From: Bifidobacterium breve | GTDB taxonomy: Bacteria > Actinomycetota > Actinomycetes > Nanopelagicales > Nanopelagicaceae | Assembly (NCBI GenBank): GCA_945881945.1 | Contig: CAMCVO010000006.1 | Location: forward strand, 16,815 to 80,814 | DNA: 64,000 nt | Direction: 5' to 3' | In this document: positions 43,363-52,608 of the stretch, piece by piece | How positions within the stretch are numbered: position 1 is the first letter of the stretch | Layout: the number at the start of each line of letters is the position of its first letter | Made by a program: the position numbers and the translations under genes | Notes under the pieces: model-generated | The model's database searches: none | Told to the model about the DNA's origin: nothing | Seen by the model: the letters and a program-made list of their open reading frames with translations, nothing else

Positions 43363-43887
43363 ATGAAAATTCAGCAGAAAAATTCTCTGTTAGCAGTTGC
43401 GCTTACTCTTTTTATCACTGGTTTAAGCGGAGTGACACCCTCATTTGCCCATACCAACCTGTTGGTGCAAACACCAGCTGCAAGTAGCGAGGTTGCCACT
43501 TGGCCATCTCAACTAACCTTGGAATTTGATGAGCAGTTACAAAATTTAGGTGATGAGAAAGCTAATTTCCTAGTTGTAAACAACGCAGCAGGAGATCAGG
43601 TGAGTGAAAATGATGAAACCCTTGTAGGTAACACAATTACTGTGACCCTCTCACCAAATCAGGTGCAAGGTCCGGTGTTGGTTTACTACCGAGTGGTGTC
43701 AGGGGACGGTCACCCAGTAGAGGGTGAGTACACATTCACTTATGGAATTGGTGTAGAAACTGCTGAGGGAGTAGTTGAAGAGGAATCAACTGAGTACCCA
43801 ATCGCAGTTTATTTAGCTTCAGCAATTTTTATTGTTTCTGGATTGTTTTTTGCTATCTACTCATACCGCAGAAGAAGCAAGATATAA
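43363..43887 (+). CDS. CopC-domain protein with C-terminal membrane anchor
   Basis: A 174-residue exported copper-binding protein. The signal peptide ends before AHTNLLVQTPAA, so the His would be near the mature N-terminus, the usual Cu(II) ligand of CopC. A second His is in SGDGHPVEGEYTF. A C-terminal helix (YLASAIFIVSGLFFAIYSY) and the basic RRRSK tail anchor it outside the membrane. It has no adjacent CopD/YcnJ partner. ATG 43363 preferred; GTG 43360 directly precedes it. Confidence 0.82.
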   Translation: MKIQQKNSLLAVALTLFITGLSGVTPSFAHTNLLVQTPAASSEVATWPSQLTLEFDEQLQNLGDEKANFLVVNNAAGDQVSENDETLVGNTITVTLSPNQVQGPVLVYYRVVSGDGHPVEGEYTFTYGIGVETAEGVVEEESTEYPIAVYLASAIFIVSGLFFAIYSYRRRSKI

Positions 43888-43922
43888 AAAAATAATGCCC
43901 CGGTGGTTAACCGAGGCATTAT
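43885..43922 (-). terminator. Intrinsic terminator of glnA
   Basis: ATAATGCCCCGGT (43892-43904) pairs with ACCGAGGCATTAT (43910-43922) with one mismatch and a five-base loop. Read on the minus strand the stem is followed by a run of T (43886-43891), so it ends glnA transcripts; it may also slow copC transcripts coming the other way. Confidence 0.8.
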
Positions 43923-43932
43923 CTGTAATCTC

Positions 43933-45363
43933 TTAGAGATCGTAGTAAAGCTCAAACTCAGCTGGATGTGGTCGCAATCTGACGTAATCCACCTCTTGCT
44001 TGCGCTTGAAGTCAATCCAGGTATCAATTAGATCTTTAGTAAATACCCCACCGCGAGTTAAGAACTCATTGTCTCGCTCTAAGTTATCAAGTACGGCATC
44101 AAGTGAGCCAGGAACTTGTGGGATAGATTTTGCTTCATCCCCCTCTAGCTCATATAGGTCTTTATCTACTGGCTTTGGTGGCTCAATCTTGTTTTGAATT
44201 CCATCTATTCCAGCCATCAACATCGCAGCGAATGCTAAATATGGATTAGATGATGGATCTGGACAACGGAACTCAATTCGCTTGGCCTTTGGATTAGATC
44301 CAGTAATTGGAATACGAATACAAGCTGATCGGTTTCTAGCTGAGTAGACCAGATTTACCGGGGCTTCATACCCTGGAACTAAGCGCTTATATGAGTTAAC
44401 TGTTGGATTAGTAAAGGCAAGCAAGCTTGGCGCATGCTTTAACAATCCACCGATATACCAACGAGCCATATCTGAAAGATTTGCATATCCATCTCCCCAG
44501 AACAATGGTTTGCCATCTTTCCAAAGTGATTGGTGAACATGCATGCCGCTTCCGTTATCACCAAACAATGGCTTTGGCATAAAGGTTGCTGTTTTGCCAG
44601 CTGCCCAGGCGGTGTTCTTAATAATGTATTTAAACTTCATCAACTCATCTCCGGCAGTTAAAATATCGCTGAAGCGATAGTTGATTTCCATTTGGCCAGC
44701 TGTGCCAACCTCATGGTGGGCTCGCTCAACGAGTAAGCCAACCTTGCCAAGATTCATCACCATCTCATCGCGAAGATCTGCAAATTGATCAGTTGGCGAA
44801 ACTGGGAAGTAGCCACCTTTAATTCTGGTGCGATAGCCACGGTTTGGTGTGCCATCTGCATCCTCTTCAATACCGGTATTCCAAGCACCTTCATAAGAAT
44901 CGATGTGATGGAAAGCCTGATTCATACCAGTTAAAAACCTGATGCGATCAAAGACATAAAACTCTGCCTCTGGTGCAAAAAATGCAGTGTCGGCAATTCC
45001 AGTACTGCGCATAAAATCAACCGCTTTTGCAACAATGCCGCGGGGATCTCTTGAGTATGCGGTGTTGTCATCTGGATTATGCACTGAGAATAAAATGATT
45101 AAGGTTTTTTCCTTACGGAATGGATCAAGGTATGCCGATGATGGAACTGGTAACAACTTCATATCTGACTCATGGATTGATTGGAAGCCTCTAATTGATG
45201 AGCCATCAAACATTAAGCCATCTTTAAAAACACTCTCATCAAATGATTCCACTGGCACATTAAAGTGATGTTGAATACCTGGTAGATCGATAAATCTGAC
45301 GTCAATCAACTTCACATCATTCTTTTTGATGTAATCGAAGATCTCTGTGGAATTCTTAAACAT
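43933..45363 (-). CDS. glnA: Type I glutamine synthetase GlnA
   Basis: Ammonium-assimilating enzyme of 476 residues forming a dodecamer. Signatures are [11 protein letters not shown] near the N-terminus, [16 protein letters not shown] (ATP site), NRSACIRIP and [18 protein letters not shown] Tyr in [14 protein letters not shown] is at the adenylylation site of GSI-beta enzymes, so activity control by GlnE is likely; glnE is not in this window. A GGAGAATAG ribosome-binding site precedes ATG 45363. The adjacent order glnA-RDD-DUF4191-lipA is conserved in Actinobacteria. Confidence 0.96.
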   Translation of the reverse strand: MFKNSTEIFDYIKKNDVKLIDVRFIDLPGIQHHFNVPVESFDESVFKDGLMFDGSSIRGFQSIHESDMKLLPVPSSAYLDPFRKEKTLIILFSVHNPDDNTAYSRDPRGIVAKAVDFMRSTGIADTAFFAPEAEFYVFDRIRFLTGMNQAFHHIDSYEGAWNTGIEEDADGTPNRGYRTRIKGGYFPVSPTDQFADLRDEMVMNLGKVGLLVERAHHEVGTAGQMEINYRFSDILTAGDELMKFKYIIKNTAWAAGKTATFMPKPLFGDNGSGMHVHQSLWKDGKPLFWGDGYANLSDMARWYIGGLLKHAPSLLAFTNPTVNSYKRLVPGYEAPVNLVYSARNRSACIRIPITGSNPKAKRIEFRCPDPSSNPYLAFAAMLMAGIDGIQNKIEPPKPVDKDLYELEGDEAKSIPQVPGSLDAVLDNLERDNEFLTRGGVFTKDLIDTWIDFKRKQEVDYVRLRPHPAEFELYYDL

Positions 45364-45452
45364 CTATTCTCCTTGGATAAATTTTGCTGAAAGAAGGGCG
45401 CCTTTGCTCGACTTCAGATGGGTAAAACATAGTTGAAATTAATGAAAAATCG

Positions 45453-45479
45453 GTAAAGCACGTGTTACATCTATGTTTC
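45453..45479 (-). promoter_or_regulatory. Candidate nitrogen-regulator site upstream of glnA
   Basis: On the minus strand GAAAC (45475-45479), six bases, then GTAAC (45464-45468) fits half of the GlnR-type pattern gTnAc-N6-GaAAc, and a further TTTAC lies six bases on. GTAA...TTAC also forms an inverted repeat (45453-45468). It is about 100 bases before the glnA start. This is a weak match to a degenerate motif. Confidence 0.3.
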
Positions 45480-45496
45480 GTTTACCCCAGGTGGGC

Positions 45497-45502
45497 TAGG
45501 GT
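45497..45502 (+). promoter_or_regulatory. -10 element (TAGGGT) for the RDD gene
   Basis: TAGGGT lies 7 bases before ATG 45510 and decides this start over the longer frame from 45462. Confidence 0.55.
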
Positions 45503-45509
45503 TGCCCGC

Positions 45510-45890
45510 ATGACTTGGGAGAATAACCAGAATTTGTTGCCGGCTGCATCCCTTGGCCGGCGGCTATTAGCCCTGGTGATTGACTGGACGATGTGCCGGT
45601 TGATTGCTGCACTTTTGAGCCCATCGGTGATTCCAGATAACACATTCTCTACCTTGATCATTTTTTATCTTGAGGTCTGTTTATTTACCATAACTTTTCA
45701 AGCATCAGCTGGACAGAGAATTATGGCTATTAAGGTGGTTACCTATCCAGATCAAATGCGAGTAAAGCCAACAAAGATACTCCTGCGAACATTATTAATC
45801 TGTTTAGTTCTGCCAGCAGTCTTTACCAACAATGGCAGAGCCCTGCATGATCATGTTGCTAACAGCCAAACAGTAAGAGAGCGTTACTAA
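45510..45890 (+). CDS. RDD-family membrane protein
   Basis: A 126-residue membrane protein with RDD-type features: an Arg and Asp in the first helix (SLGRRLLALVIDWTM), a second helix around IIFYLEVCLFTI and the conserved GQRIMAIKVV before a third helix. Function is unknown. It is the divergent neighbour of glnA, as in mycobacteria. Start ATG 45510. Confidence 0.83.
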   Translation: MTWENNQNLLPAASLGRRLLALVIDWTMCRLIAALLSPSVIPDNTFSTLIIFYLEVCLFTITFQASAGQRIMAIKVVTYPDQMRVKPTKILLRTLLICLVLPAVFTNNGRALHDHVANSQTVRERY

Positions 45891-45893
45891 ACC

Positions 45894-46598
45894 TTACCTA
45901 CGTGGCATCTTAAGATTTGTTGGCATTGGACCCTTAGGCATTGGCAGATTCAAGCCACCAACTGATTTCAACCTTGCTCGGACCTCTCGAAGTTGCACAG
46001 TGCTTAACTTCTTTGGCAATTTCTTTAAATGTTTTTGTAATTTTCTTATTGAAACCTGGCCTTGCGCACTACCGACCACAATCTCAGTTACTGGTACACC
46101 AGATAAAAATCTCTCCATCTTACGTTTTTCATCCTGAAGTAATGATTTAACTCCATAGCCGCCCTCACCAACTAAAATGATTCCCGCTCTGGCAGACACT
46201 CGATGAACCATATCTTGGTCACGATTTACATTGACAGCAGGTGTGGTAAGAAAGCCCCGGCGAATAGACATTAGAACACTTGCCCCAGCACCAACTTGGC
46301 CTTCTATTGATGAAAAAGCGGCTGAGTTTGCGTAGCGAGTGAAGAGAAAAAATGCTGCTAAAAATGCCATTGGCAGCGACAAAAAGCCGGCGTAAATTGG
46401 ATGACCTAAATTATTACCAATAATAATTCCAAATGTTAAAACTAAAATGAAAACTACCGCACACCAAAGGATTGATAGGGGAGAGTCCTTCTTAACTAAT
46501 CGATAAGCATCTTTTACAACCGCTAATTGGGATTGCTTCTTTGGCGCATCAGGTTTGCCAGCAGCAGCTGCTTCCTTCTTTTTCTTTCGTCCAAACAT
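45894..46598 (-). CDS. DUF4191 family membrane protein
   Basis: A 234-residue actinobacterial protein beginning MFGRKKKKEAA, with two hydrophobic segments (about residues 41-60 and 68-88) and a soluble C-terminal part (GGYGVKSLLQDEKRKMERFL, then VQLREVRARLKSVGG). Function is unknown. It follows lipA with nine bases between, in the conserved order lipB-lipA-DUF4191. ATG 46598 with GGGAGAG directly upstream. Confidence 0.84.
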   Translation of the reverse strand: MFGRKKKKEAAAAGKPDAPKKQSQLAVVKDAYRLVKKDSPLSILWCAVVFILVLTFGIIIGNNLGHPIYAGFLSLPMAFLAAFFLFTRYANSAAFSSIEGQVGAGASVLMSIRRGFLTTPAVNVNRDQDMVHRVSARAGIILVGEGGYGVKSLLQDEKRKMERFLSGVPVTEIVVGSAQGQVSIRKLQKHLKKLPKKLSTVQLREVRARLKSVGGLNLPMPKGPMPTNLKMPRR

Positions 46599-46607
46599 CT
46601 CTCTCCC

Positions 46608-47537
46608 TTACTTAACTGCCCGGGCAGCCATTGCTTGGTTATAAAGCCGGCCGGCTCGATAGCTAGAACGTACCAATGGACCACTCATAACGCCAAGAAA
46701 TCCTATTTCTTCCGCTTCTTTACTCAACTCCACAAACTCATTTGGCTTAACCCAACGCACCACTGGATGGTGTTTGGCAGTTGGCCTTAGATACTGGGTA
46801 ATTGTAATCAGATCACACCCCGCCTGCCGCAAATCAATTAGGGCCTGGGTAATCTCCTCCCGAGTTTCACCCATTCCAAGAATTAAATTTGATTTGGTAA
46901 TCAGACCAAAATCTCTAGCTTGGGTGATTACATCTAATGATCTCTCATATCTAAAGGCTGGACGTATCTGTTTAAATATTCTTGGCACCGTCTCTAAGTT
47001 ATGAGCAAAGACCTCAGGCCTGGTTTCAAATACCTGATTTAGTAAATGAGCATGGCCACTAAAATCTGGGGCTAACATCTCAACTCCAACACCAGGATTT
47101 AATTGGTGAACTTGGGAGATAGTCTCGGCGTAGAGCCAAGCGCCCTCATCATCTAAATCATCACGGGCAACACCGGTGATAGTTGCATACTTTAAATTCA
47201 TCACCTTTACTGATTCGGCAACTCTTCTTGGTTCATCTCTATCTAGTGGCAGTGGTTTGCCAGTATCAATATTGCAAAAGTCACATCTTCTGGTGCATGC
47301 TTCGCCACCAATTAAAAATGTCGCCTCCCGGTCCTCCCAGCACTCAAAAATATTTGGGCAAGCTGCCTCCTGGCAAACTGTATGCAAACCCTCTTTAGCA
47401 ACTAGTGAACGAAGCTTTGTGTACTCAGGTCCCATATTTGCACGAGTTTTAATCCACTCCGGTTTTCGCTCAATCGGTGTTTGGGAGTTTCTAGCTTCAA
47501 TTCGAAGCAACTTACGACCATTTGGTGCGATACTCAT
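46608..47537 (-). CDS. lipA: Lipoyl synthase
   Basis: Radical-SAM enzyme of 309 residues that inserts two sulfurs into octanoyl groups on lipoyl domains. Both [4Fe-4S] sites are visible: the auxiliary cluster [12 protein letters not shown] and the radical-[11 protein letters not shown]. Its substrate is the octanoylated E2 encoded at 52609. It overlaps lipB by four bases, so the two are translated in a coupled way. Confidence 0.96.
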   Translation of the reverse strand: MSIAPNGRKLLRIEARNSQTPIERKPEWIKTRANMGPEYTKLRSLVAKEGLHTVCQEAACPNIFECWEDREATFLIGGEACTRRCDFCNIDTGKPLPLDRDEPRRVAESVKVMNLKYATITGVARDDLDDEGAWLYAETISQVHQLNPGVGVEMLAPDFSGHAHLLNQVFETRPEVFAHNLETVPRIFKQIRPAFRYERSLDVITQARDFGLITKSNLILGMGETREEITQALIDLRQAGCDLITITQYLRPTAKHHPVVRWVKPNEFVELSKEAEEIGFLGVMSGPLVRSSYRAGRLYNQAMAARAVK

Positions 47538-48187
47538 TGCGAGACTTTCTCTAAGATCGGAAGTAGGTAGCGTTGTAGTATGGGCTGAACTTCAGAGATT
47601 TGAATTGCTCTACCAAGCTCTTTTTCAAATGAGGTTACTTGAGCACCTGCAATTCCACATGGAATTATTTTTTCATAGGCAGAAAGATTCGGGTTCACAT
47701 TTAAAGCAAAACCATGCATGGTTACACCCTTTGCTACCCGTAATCCGATGGCAGCTATCTTTCGATCACCATTTAAATCTCTAACCCAAACCCCGCTGCG
47801 CTCGCAGTAGCGCTCAGCCTTGATTCCAAAATACTCACACACCTCAATTAGCGAACTCTCTAGCTCTCTAACAAAACCAACTACATCGGTAGAGTTTTTT
47901 AATCTCAATATTGGATAACCAACAATCTGACCTGGGCCATGCCAGGTGATTTTTCCACCACGATCAACATCAATTACAGGTGTGTCATCAATTGGACGAT
48001 CTGTAATCTCAGTTCTCCGGCCGGCTGTGTAAACCGATGGATGCTCTAGTAATAAAAGAGTGTTTTTCGCCCTGAATTCAATAACCTCTTGCTGCAGCTG
48101 TTTTTGCAATTGCCAAGCAGATTGATACTCGACCAAACCAAGATCTTCAATCGCAAGTTTGTTATCAACTGCTATGGCTGAATTCAC
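47534..48187 (-). CDS. lipB: Octanoyl-ACP:protein N-octanoyltransferase
   Basis: Transfers octanoate from ACP to lipoyl-domain lysines, 217 residues. The conserved segments are [32 protein letters not shown] and [23 protein letters not shown], the last with the catalytic Cys. GTG start at 48187 with a -10 element six bases upstream. It heads the lipB-lipA-DUF4191 operon. Confidence 0.94.
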   Translation of the reverse strand: MNSAIAVDNKLAIEDLGLVEYQSAWQLQKQLQQEVIEFRAKNTLLLLEHPSVYTAGRRTEITDRPIDDTPVIDVDRGGKITWHGPGQIVGYPILRLKNSTDVVGFVRELESSLIEVCEYFGIKAERYCERSGVWVRDLNGDRKIAAIGLRVAKGVTMHGFALNVNPNLSAYEKIIPCGIAGAQVTSFEKELGRAIQISEVQPILQRYLLPILEKVSQ

Positions 48188-48193
48188 AAGGTA

Positions 48194-48199
48194 AGCCTA
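48194..48199 (-). promoter_or_regulatory. -10 element (TAGGCT) for lipB-lipA
   Basis: On the minus strand TAGGCT lies 6 bases before GTG 48187, consistent with a leaderless transcript. Confidence 0.55.
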
Positions 48200-48319
48200 A
48201 TTGGCTGGGTAAATTTTGGCGAAAGATTGCCTAACAAATGCCCATCTGGTGTGATCAAAATGGCATCGCTGATAGATTTCACCCCTACACCGCATTATTT
48301 GGAAAGGCTTAAATCACCC

Positions 48320-50503
48320 ATGGCAACAAAAACAAAGAGCAAAACTTCGATTAAAGGAAGAAAACCACTTTGGATTGCGATCGTTGCAATTATTGCCTGG
48401 CTGGGTATTACCTCAATTGCTGGACCAACCTTTGGAAAGCTCTCTACAGTTCAAGAAAATGATAATGCTGCCTTTTTACCAGATAATGCTGAATCAACTT
48501 TAGCTAGCAAGATCACTATTAAATTTAGTGATAGCTCAAATGATCAGATTCCAACCCTACTTTTATTTTTAGGTGATGTTAACCCTGCAACAAATCCTGC
48601 CAAGCTCGCTCAAATCCAGAGTTATTTAGATTCACTGGGAAGCAAGGTATTAGAGGAGTCAGGTAAACCTTTGAGCACCTATTTTGTGCCAGGACTGCCG
48701 CTCGCTGCTATTCCATCAGCAGATGGTGAAGCAGCTTTGGTCAACATTCCACTTAACGCAGATATCGCGCAGGAGCGGGTTGAGGAAAAGCCAGTAATTA
48801 GTTTAATTGTTGAGTTCTTGCGTGAAGATCTGAAGGAAAACTTTGAACCACAATCTCTTACCACTCATGTAACTGGATTTGGTGGCATCTTTGCCGATCT
48901 ATTCAGCGCATTTGGCTCAATTGATACCACCCTACTTTTGACTACTCTGATTGTGGTTTCGATAATTCTGATTCTGGTTTATCGCTCACCATTGCTTTGG
49001 ATTCTGCCACTACTTTCTGCGGTAACTGCTTTAACATTAGGCGGCACAGTGGTTTATTTCGCTGCAAAAGCTGACTGGTTAGATTTAAATGGACAGTCGC
49101 AAGGAATTCTTTCGGTATTGGTATTGGGCGCGGCCACAGATTATGCGCTGCTGTTGATTGCTAGATATCGAGAAGAGTTACATCACCATGAATCTAGATA
49201 TGAGGCGATGCGAATTGCACTCAAGGGAGTGTTTGAACCAATTTTGGCCTCCGGCTCTACAGTCATAGCTGGATTATTAGTACTACTACTGAGTGATCTT
49301 TCAAGTAACCGGGGATTAGGCCCAGTTGGAGCAATTGGCATTGCCTCTGCCATGATTACAGTTTTAACATTTTTACCTGCCTTATTAGTTGTATTTGGCA
49401 GATGGATATTTTGGCCAAAGGTTCCAAAGTTTGATGATGTTGATGAACAATTAAGTGGCACTTGGGCAAAGATTGGAAATATCGTTGAGAAGTATCCAAA
49501 GCGAACCTGGATTTCAACAGCATTATTACTAACTATCTTCGCTGGATTCTCCTTCACATTAAAGGCTGATGGCTTGGCAAATACTGAAGCTTTCACCTCT
49601 CGCACAGATTCTGTAATTGGATTAGAAAGACTTGGTGAGCATTTCCCAAGTGGTGAGGGTTCACCTGTTGAAATTGTTGTTAAAGAAGCTGATGTGGCAG
49701 CAGCAACCGCTGCTTTGAAGACAGTTCCAAATGTTTCTTTTGTTGAACCAGTTGTAGCAGGACAAAGGATTCCAGGACAGCCAACCCCACCAATCAAAAT
49801 AGTAGATGGTCAGGTTTTATTGAATGCAACTTTGAAAGTTGCCCCTGATTCAGTTGAGGCTAGAAATACAATTCCTCAGATCAGAGAAGCTGTTCATGCA
49901 GTAGATAAGGATATTTTGGTAGGTGGTGGTACTGCAGTTCAGTATGACACCGATGTTGCCTCTCGCCACGACAATCAGTTAATCATTCCAGTGGTTTTAA
50001 TTATTATTGGAATTATTTTGGGCTTGCTATTGCGAAGTATTTTGGCTGCTGCGCTATTACTGTTGACTGTGGTGCTTTCATTTATGGCGACTCTAGGTGT
50101 GTGCCAATTGGTGTTTGAGCATGTATTTGGATTTGCTGGCGCAGATGCATCCTTCCCACTCTTTGCCTTTATTTTCCTTGTGGCTTTAGGAATTGATTAC
50201 AACATATTCCTAATGACCAGAGTTAGAGAAGAGGCTATAAAGATCGGTACTCGTAAGGGCGTGATTAAGGGGCTAACAGTTACTGGTGGGGTGATTACAT
50301 CTGCTGGAGTTGTGTTGGCTGCAACATTTGCCGTCCTTGGAATCTTGCCATTGGTATTCCTAGCTCAGCTTGGATTTGCCGTTGCATTTGGCGTACTACT
50401 AGACACCATTATCGTTCGGTCCCTGTTGGTTCCGGCGTTAGTTCACTCAATTGGACCAAAGATCTGGTGGCCATCAAAGCTTCAATTTGAAGAGAAGAAA
50501 TAA
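48320..50503 (+). CDS. MMPL/RND-superfamily membrane transporter
   Basis: About 727 residues with the two-half MMPL layout: one N-terminal helix, a large extracytoplasmic loop, five helices (about residues 205-395), a second helix and loop, and five C-terminal helices. The conserved GAATDYALLLIARYREEL and LGIDYNIFLMTRVREEA are the paired helix-4 motifs with the Asp-Tyr proton-relay residues. Relatives export lipids or drugs; the substrate is unknown. ATG 48320 (MATKTKSK) is chosen; ATG 48260 and 48227 are in-frame alternatives. It interrupts an otherwise conserved lipB-TIGR01777 neighbourhood. Confidence 0.85.
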   Translation: MATKTKSKTSIKGRKPLWIAIVAIIAWLGITSIAGPTFGKLSTVQENDNAAFLPDNAESTLASKITIKFSDSSNDQIPTLLLFLGDVNPATNPAKLAQIQSYLDSLGSKVLEESGKPLSTYFVPGLPLAAIPSADGEAALVNIPLNADIAQERVEEKPVISLIVEFLREDLKENFEPQSLTTHVTGFGGIFADLFSAFGSIDTTLLLTTLIVVSIILILVYRSPLLWILPLLSAVTALTLGGTVVYFAAKADWLDLNGQSQGILSVLVLGAATDYALLLIARYREELHHHESRYEAMRIALKGVFEPILASGSTVIAGLLVLLLSDLSSNRGLGPVGAIGIASAMITVLTFLPALLVVFGRWIFWPKVPKFDDVDEQLSGTWAKIGNIVEKYPKRTWISTALLLTIFAGFSFTLKADGLANTEAFTSRTDSVIGLERLGEHFPSGEGSPVEIVVKEADVAAATAALKTVPNVSFVEPVVAGQRIPGQPTPPIKIVDGQVLLNATLKVAPDSVEARNTIPQIREAVHAVDKDILVGGGTAVQYDTDVASRHDNQLIIPVVLIIIGIILGLLLRSILAAALLLLTVVLSFMATLGVCQLVFEHVFGFAGADASFPLFAFIFLVALGIDYNIFLMTRVREEAIKIGTRKGVIKGLTVTGGVITSAGVVLAATFAVLGILPLVFLAQLGFAVAFGVLLDTIIVRSLLVPALVHSIGPKIWWPSKLQFEEKK

Positions 50504-50593
50504 TTACCAGTTGTATTCTTGCTGTGATGCTGCCTAATATTTATGCGCGGGGATGCAAAGGTGCGAATACTAATAGATTTAATTTAGAATCAA

Positions 50594-51739
50594 ATGTATT
50601 TTGATTGCATCGTAATAGGTGCGGGATTAGCAGGAATTACTGCCGCTCGTGAAGTACAGCAATCTGGGAAATCAGTCCTACTACTTGAAGCGAATGAACA
50701 GGTTGGAGGCCGCGTCAGAAGTGATGTAATCGATGGATTTATCTGTGATCGAGGATTTCAAGTGATAAATCCTAAGTATCCGCAAGTTTCTCGCAGTAAA
50801 GTTCTAAGGGATTTAGATTTTAAATCTATCTCTGGAAAAATCAGACTCTTTGATCAAAAAATTAATGTCGGATACTCCTTATCTACATTCTCTCCAAAAC
50901 TAGGATCAATAAATCAAAAATTAAAGTTTCTCAAATTTGTTGCCAGCCCCAAGATTAAAAATGAGAAGAGTTTTGGGTACTACACAAATGAGTTTCCAGA
51001 TCTCTATCACAATGTATTAGAACCATTTCTATCAGGTGTCTTTTTAACAGATCCACAAGAGATTGCATCCGATGTAGCACAGGAGATCTTGCGTAGTTTT
51101 GTGAAATCTTTGCCTGGAGTTCCAGCAGCTGGTGTGGGGGAGTTTTCTCGGGCTCTTGCAAAGCCGATCCAAAACCTAAAGTTAAATGAGAGTGTGCAAT
51201 CTGTATCTAGTGGTCAAGTAACAACTAATCAAAGTAGGTATAGAGCCCGGTATGTGATTGTGGCAACGGATCCAACTACCGCAGCTCAACTACTAAGTGG
51301 TGTGCAGTTGCCTAGAATGCTCTCTAGTACAACCGCTTATTTTGCAACAAATCAATTACCAGCTGATTCAAAAAACTTGGTGGTATCTAGTAAATCAAAG
51401 TTAGTTAATTCAATTGTGATCAGCCAGGTTTCTAGTAAATACTCACCTGTTGGCCAACATTTGGTAAGTGCAACCTGTCTTACCGCCATAACTGAAAGTG
51501 TTTTTCGCAAAGAGCTTGCAGAGATTTGGCAGACAAATACACATTCTTGGGAGTACGTTGCAAGGTATGAGATAAAGCAATCTTTACCGGCTCACTTACC
51601 TGGGGTAAGTAAAACAAAGGATGCAAAGTTTTCAGATCAGATATATCTTGCTGGAGATCACATGGCTGTGCCATCCCAGCAAGGTGCAATGCAAAGTGGC
51701 TTTTTAGCAGCGCGTGCGATTAATCAACTAATGCGGTAA
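50594..51739 (+). CDS. FAD-dependent amine-oxidase/phytoene-desaturase-like oxidoreductase
   Basis: A 381-residue flavoprotein. The dinucleotide-binding motif is CIVIGAGLAGITAAREVQ, followed by LLLEANEQVGGRVRSD, and the C-terminal FAD signature is IYLAGDHMAVPSQQGAMQSG. It resembles protoporphyrinogen oxidase and carotenoid-desaturase families, but the substrate cannot be named. It follows the MMPL gene by 90 bases and overlaps the convergent TIGR01777 gene by 20 bases. Confidence 0.82.
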   Translation: MYFDCIVIGAGLAGITAAREVQQSGKSVLLLEANEQVGGRVRSDVIDGFICDRGFQVINPKYPQVSRSKVLRDLDFKSISGKIRLFDQKINVGYSLSTFSPKLGSINQKLKFLKFVASPKIKNEKSFGYYTNEFPDLYHNVLEPFLSGVFLTDPQEIASDVAQEILRSFVKSLPGVPAAGVGEFSRALAKPIQNLKLNESVQSVSSGQVTTNQSRYRARYVIVATDPTTAAQLLSGVQLPRMLSSTTAYFATNQLPADSKNLVVSSKSKLVNSIVISQVSSKYSPVGQHLVSATCLTAITESVFRKELAEIWQTNTHSWEYVARYEIKQSLPAHLPGVSKTKDAKFSDQIYLAGDHMAVPSQQGAMQSGFLAARAINQLMR

Positions 51740-52607
51740 GTGCTTCAAGAAGGTGTGGGTAGTCAAACTCGAACTCATTTTCTAACAAAATTTTTGGTAT
51801 TACTTTTTTTGAGCCTAGTATTTCAGATGAGAAACCACCCAGGGCAGCACGAAGTGCAAAAGCAGGAGCAGGGAAAAATGCTGGTCGCTTTAATGCCCTA
51901 GCTAAAGCTGCGGTGAACTCTTGGTTTGTTACCGGATTTGGTGATGTGATATTAACTGGCCCCTCTATTTTGGAATTCATCAAGAAAATCATCGCTCGGA
52001 TCTGGTCATGCAATGTTATCCATGACCACCATTGTTTACCTGAACCTAACTTCCCTCCTAAACCAAATTTAAAAATTGGCAGCATCCTTCCTAGCGCTCC
52101 GCCTGTAGGATCTAGAACCAAACCAGTTCTTAACTTAACTGTTCGAACACTAGGTGCCTGATTTGCGGCCAACTCCCACTCCCGGCACACAATGGATAAA
52201 AAGTCCTCGCCGCCACGATCTGTTTCAGTTACTGATCTGTCACCAGTTTCACCGTAATAACCAACTGCACTAGCTGAGATAAACACCTCTGGTTGGATTT
52301 GTTCACATGCATTAGCAATTGTGGTTGTGCTGAGCAATCTCGAGTTTAAAATCTCAGATCGATAAGCAGCAGACCAACGTTTATCTCCCACACCAGCGCC
52401 AGCAAGATGAAACACTGCATCTGCTCCCTCTAACCCGGCTAAATCGATCTCTGCCTTAAGTGGGTTCCAACTTACTTCATCAGATACTCGGGCTGCTCTT
52501 CTAACAACTTTGATTACCTGGTGGCCATCACTTTTTAGTTGCGCACAAAGAGCGCTTCCAATTAACCCAGAGGCACCAGTTACTACAATCTTTTTTTGCT
52601 TGGACAA
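51720..52607 (-). CDS. TIGR01777-family NAD-dependent epimerase-like protein
   Basis: A 295-residue extended SDR. It begins KKIVVTGASGLIGSALCAQL; SASAVGYYGETGD is a family hallmark with the active-site Tyr region, and VKLRTGLVLDPTGGALGRML and the DUF1731 C-terminal region (RPAFFPAPAFALRAALGG) are present. Function is unknown. It starts one base from the sucB stop, in the actinobacterial sucB-TIGR01777 order. Confidence 0.87.
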   Translation of the reverse strand: MSKQKKIVVTGASGLIGSALCAQLKSDGHQVIKVVRRAARVSDEVSWNPLKAEIDLAGLEGADAVFHLAGAGVGDKRWSAAYRSEILNSRLLSTTTIANACEQIQPEVFISASAVGYYGETGDRSVTETDRGGEDFLSIVCREWELAANQAPSVRTVKLRTGLVLDPTGGALGRMLPIFKFGLGGKLGSGKQWWSWITLHDQIRAMIFLMNSKIEGPVNITSPNPVTNQEFTAALARALKRPAFFPAPAFALRAALGGFSSEILGSKKVIPKILLENEFEFDYPHLLEALTALVD

Positions 52608-52608
52608 G

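Noticed and set aside
47176..47784. Plus-strand open frame of 202 codons opposite lipA and lipB
   Set aside because: lipA and lipB fill both genes with conserved motifs on the other strand; the frame has no recognisable domain.
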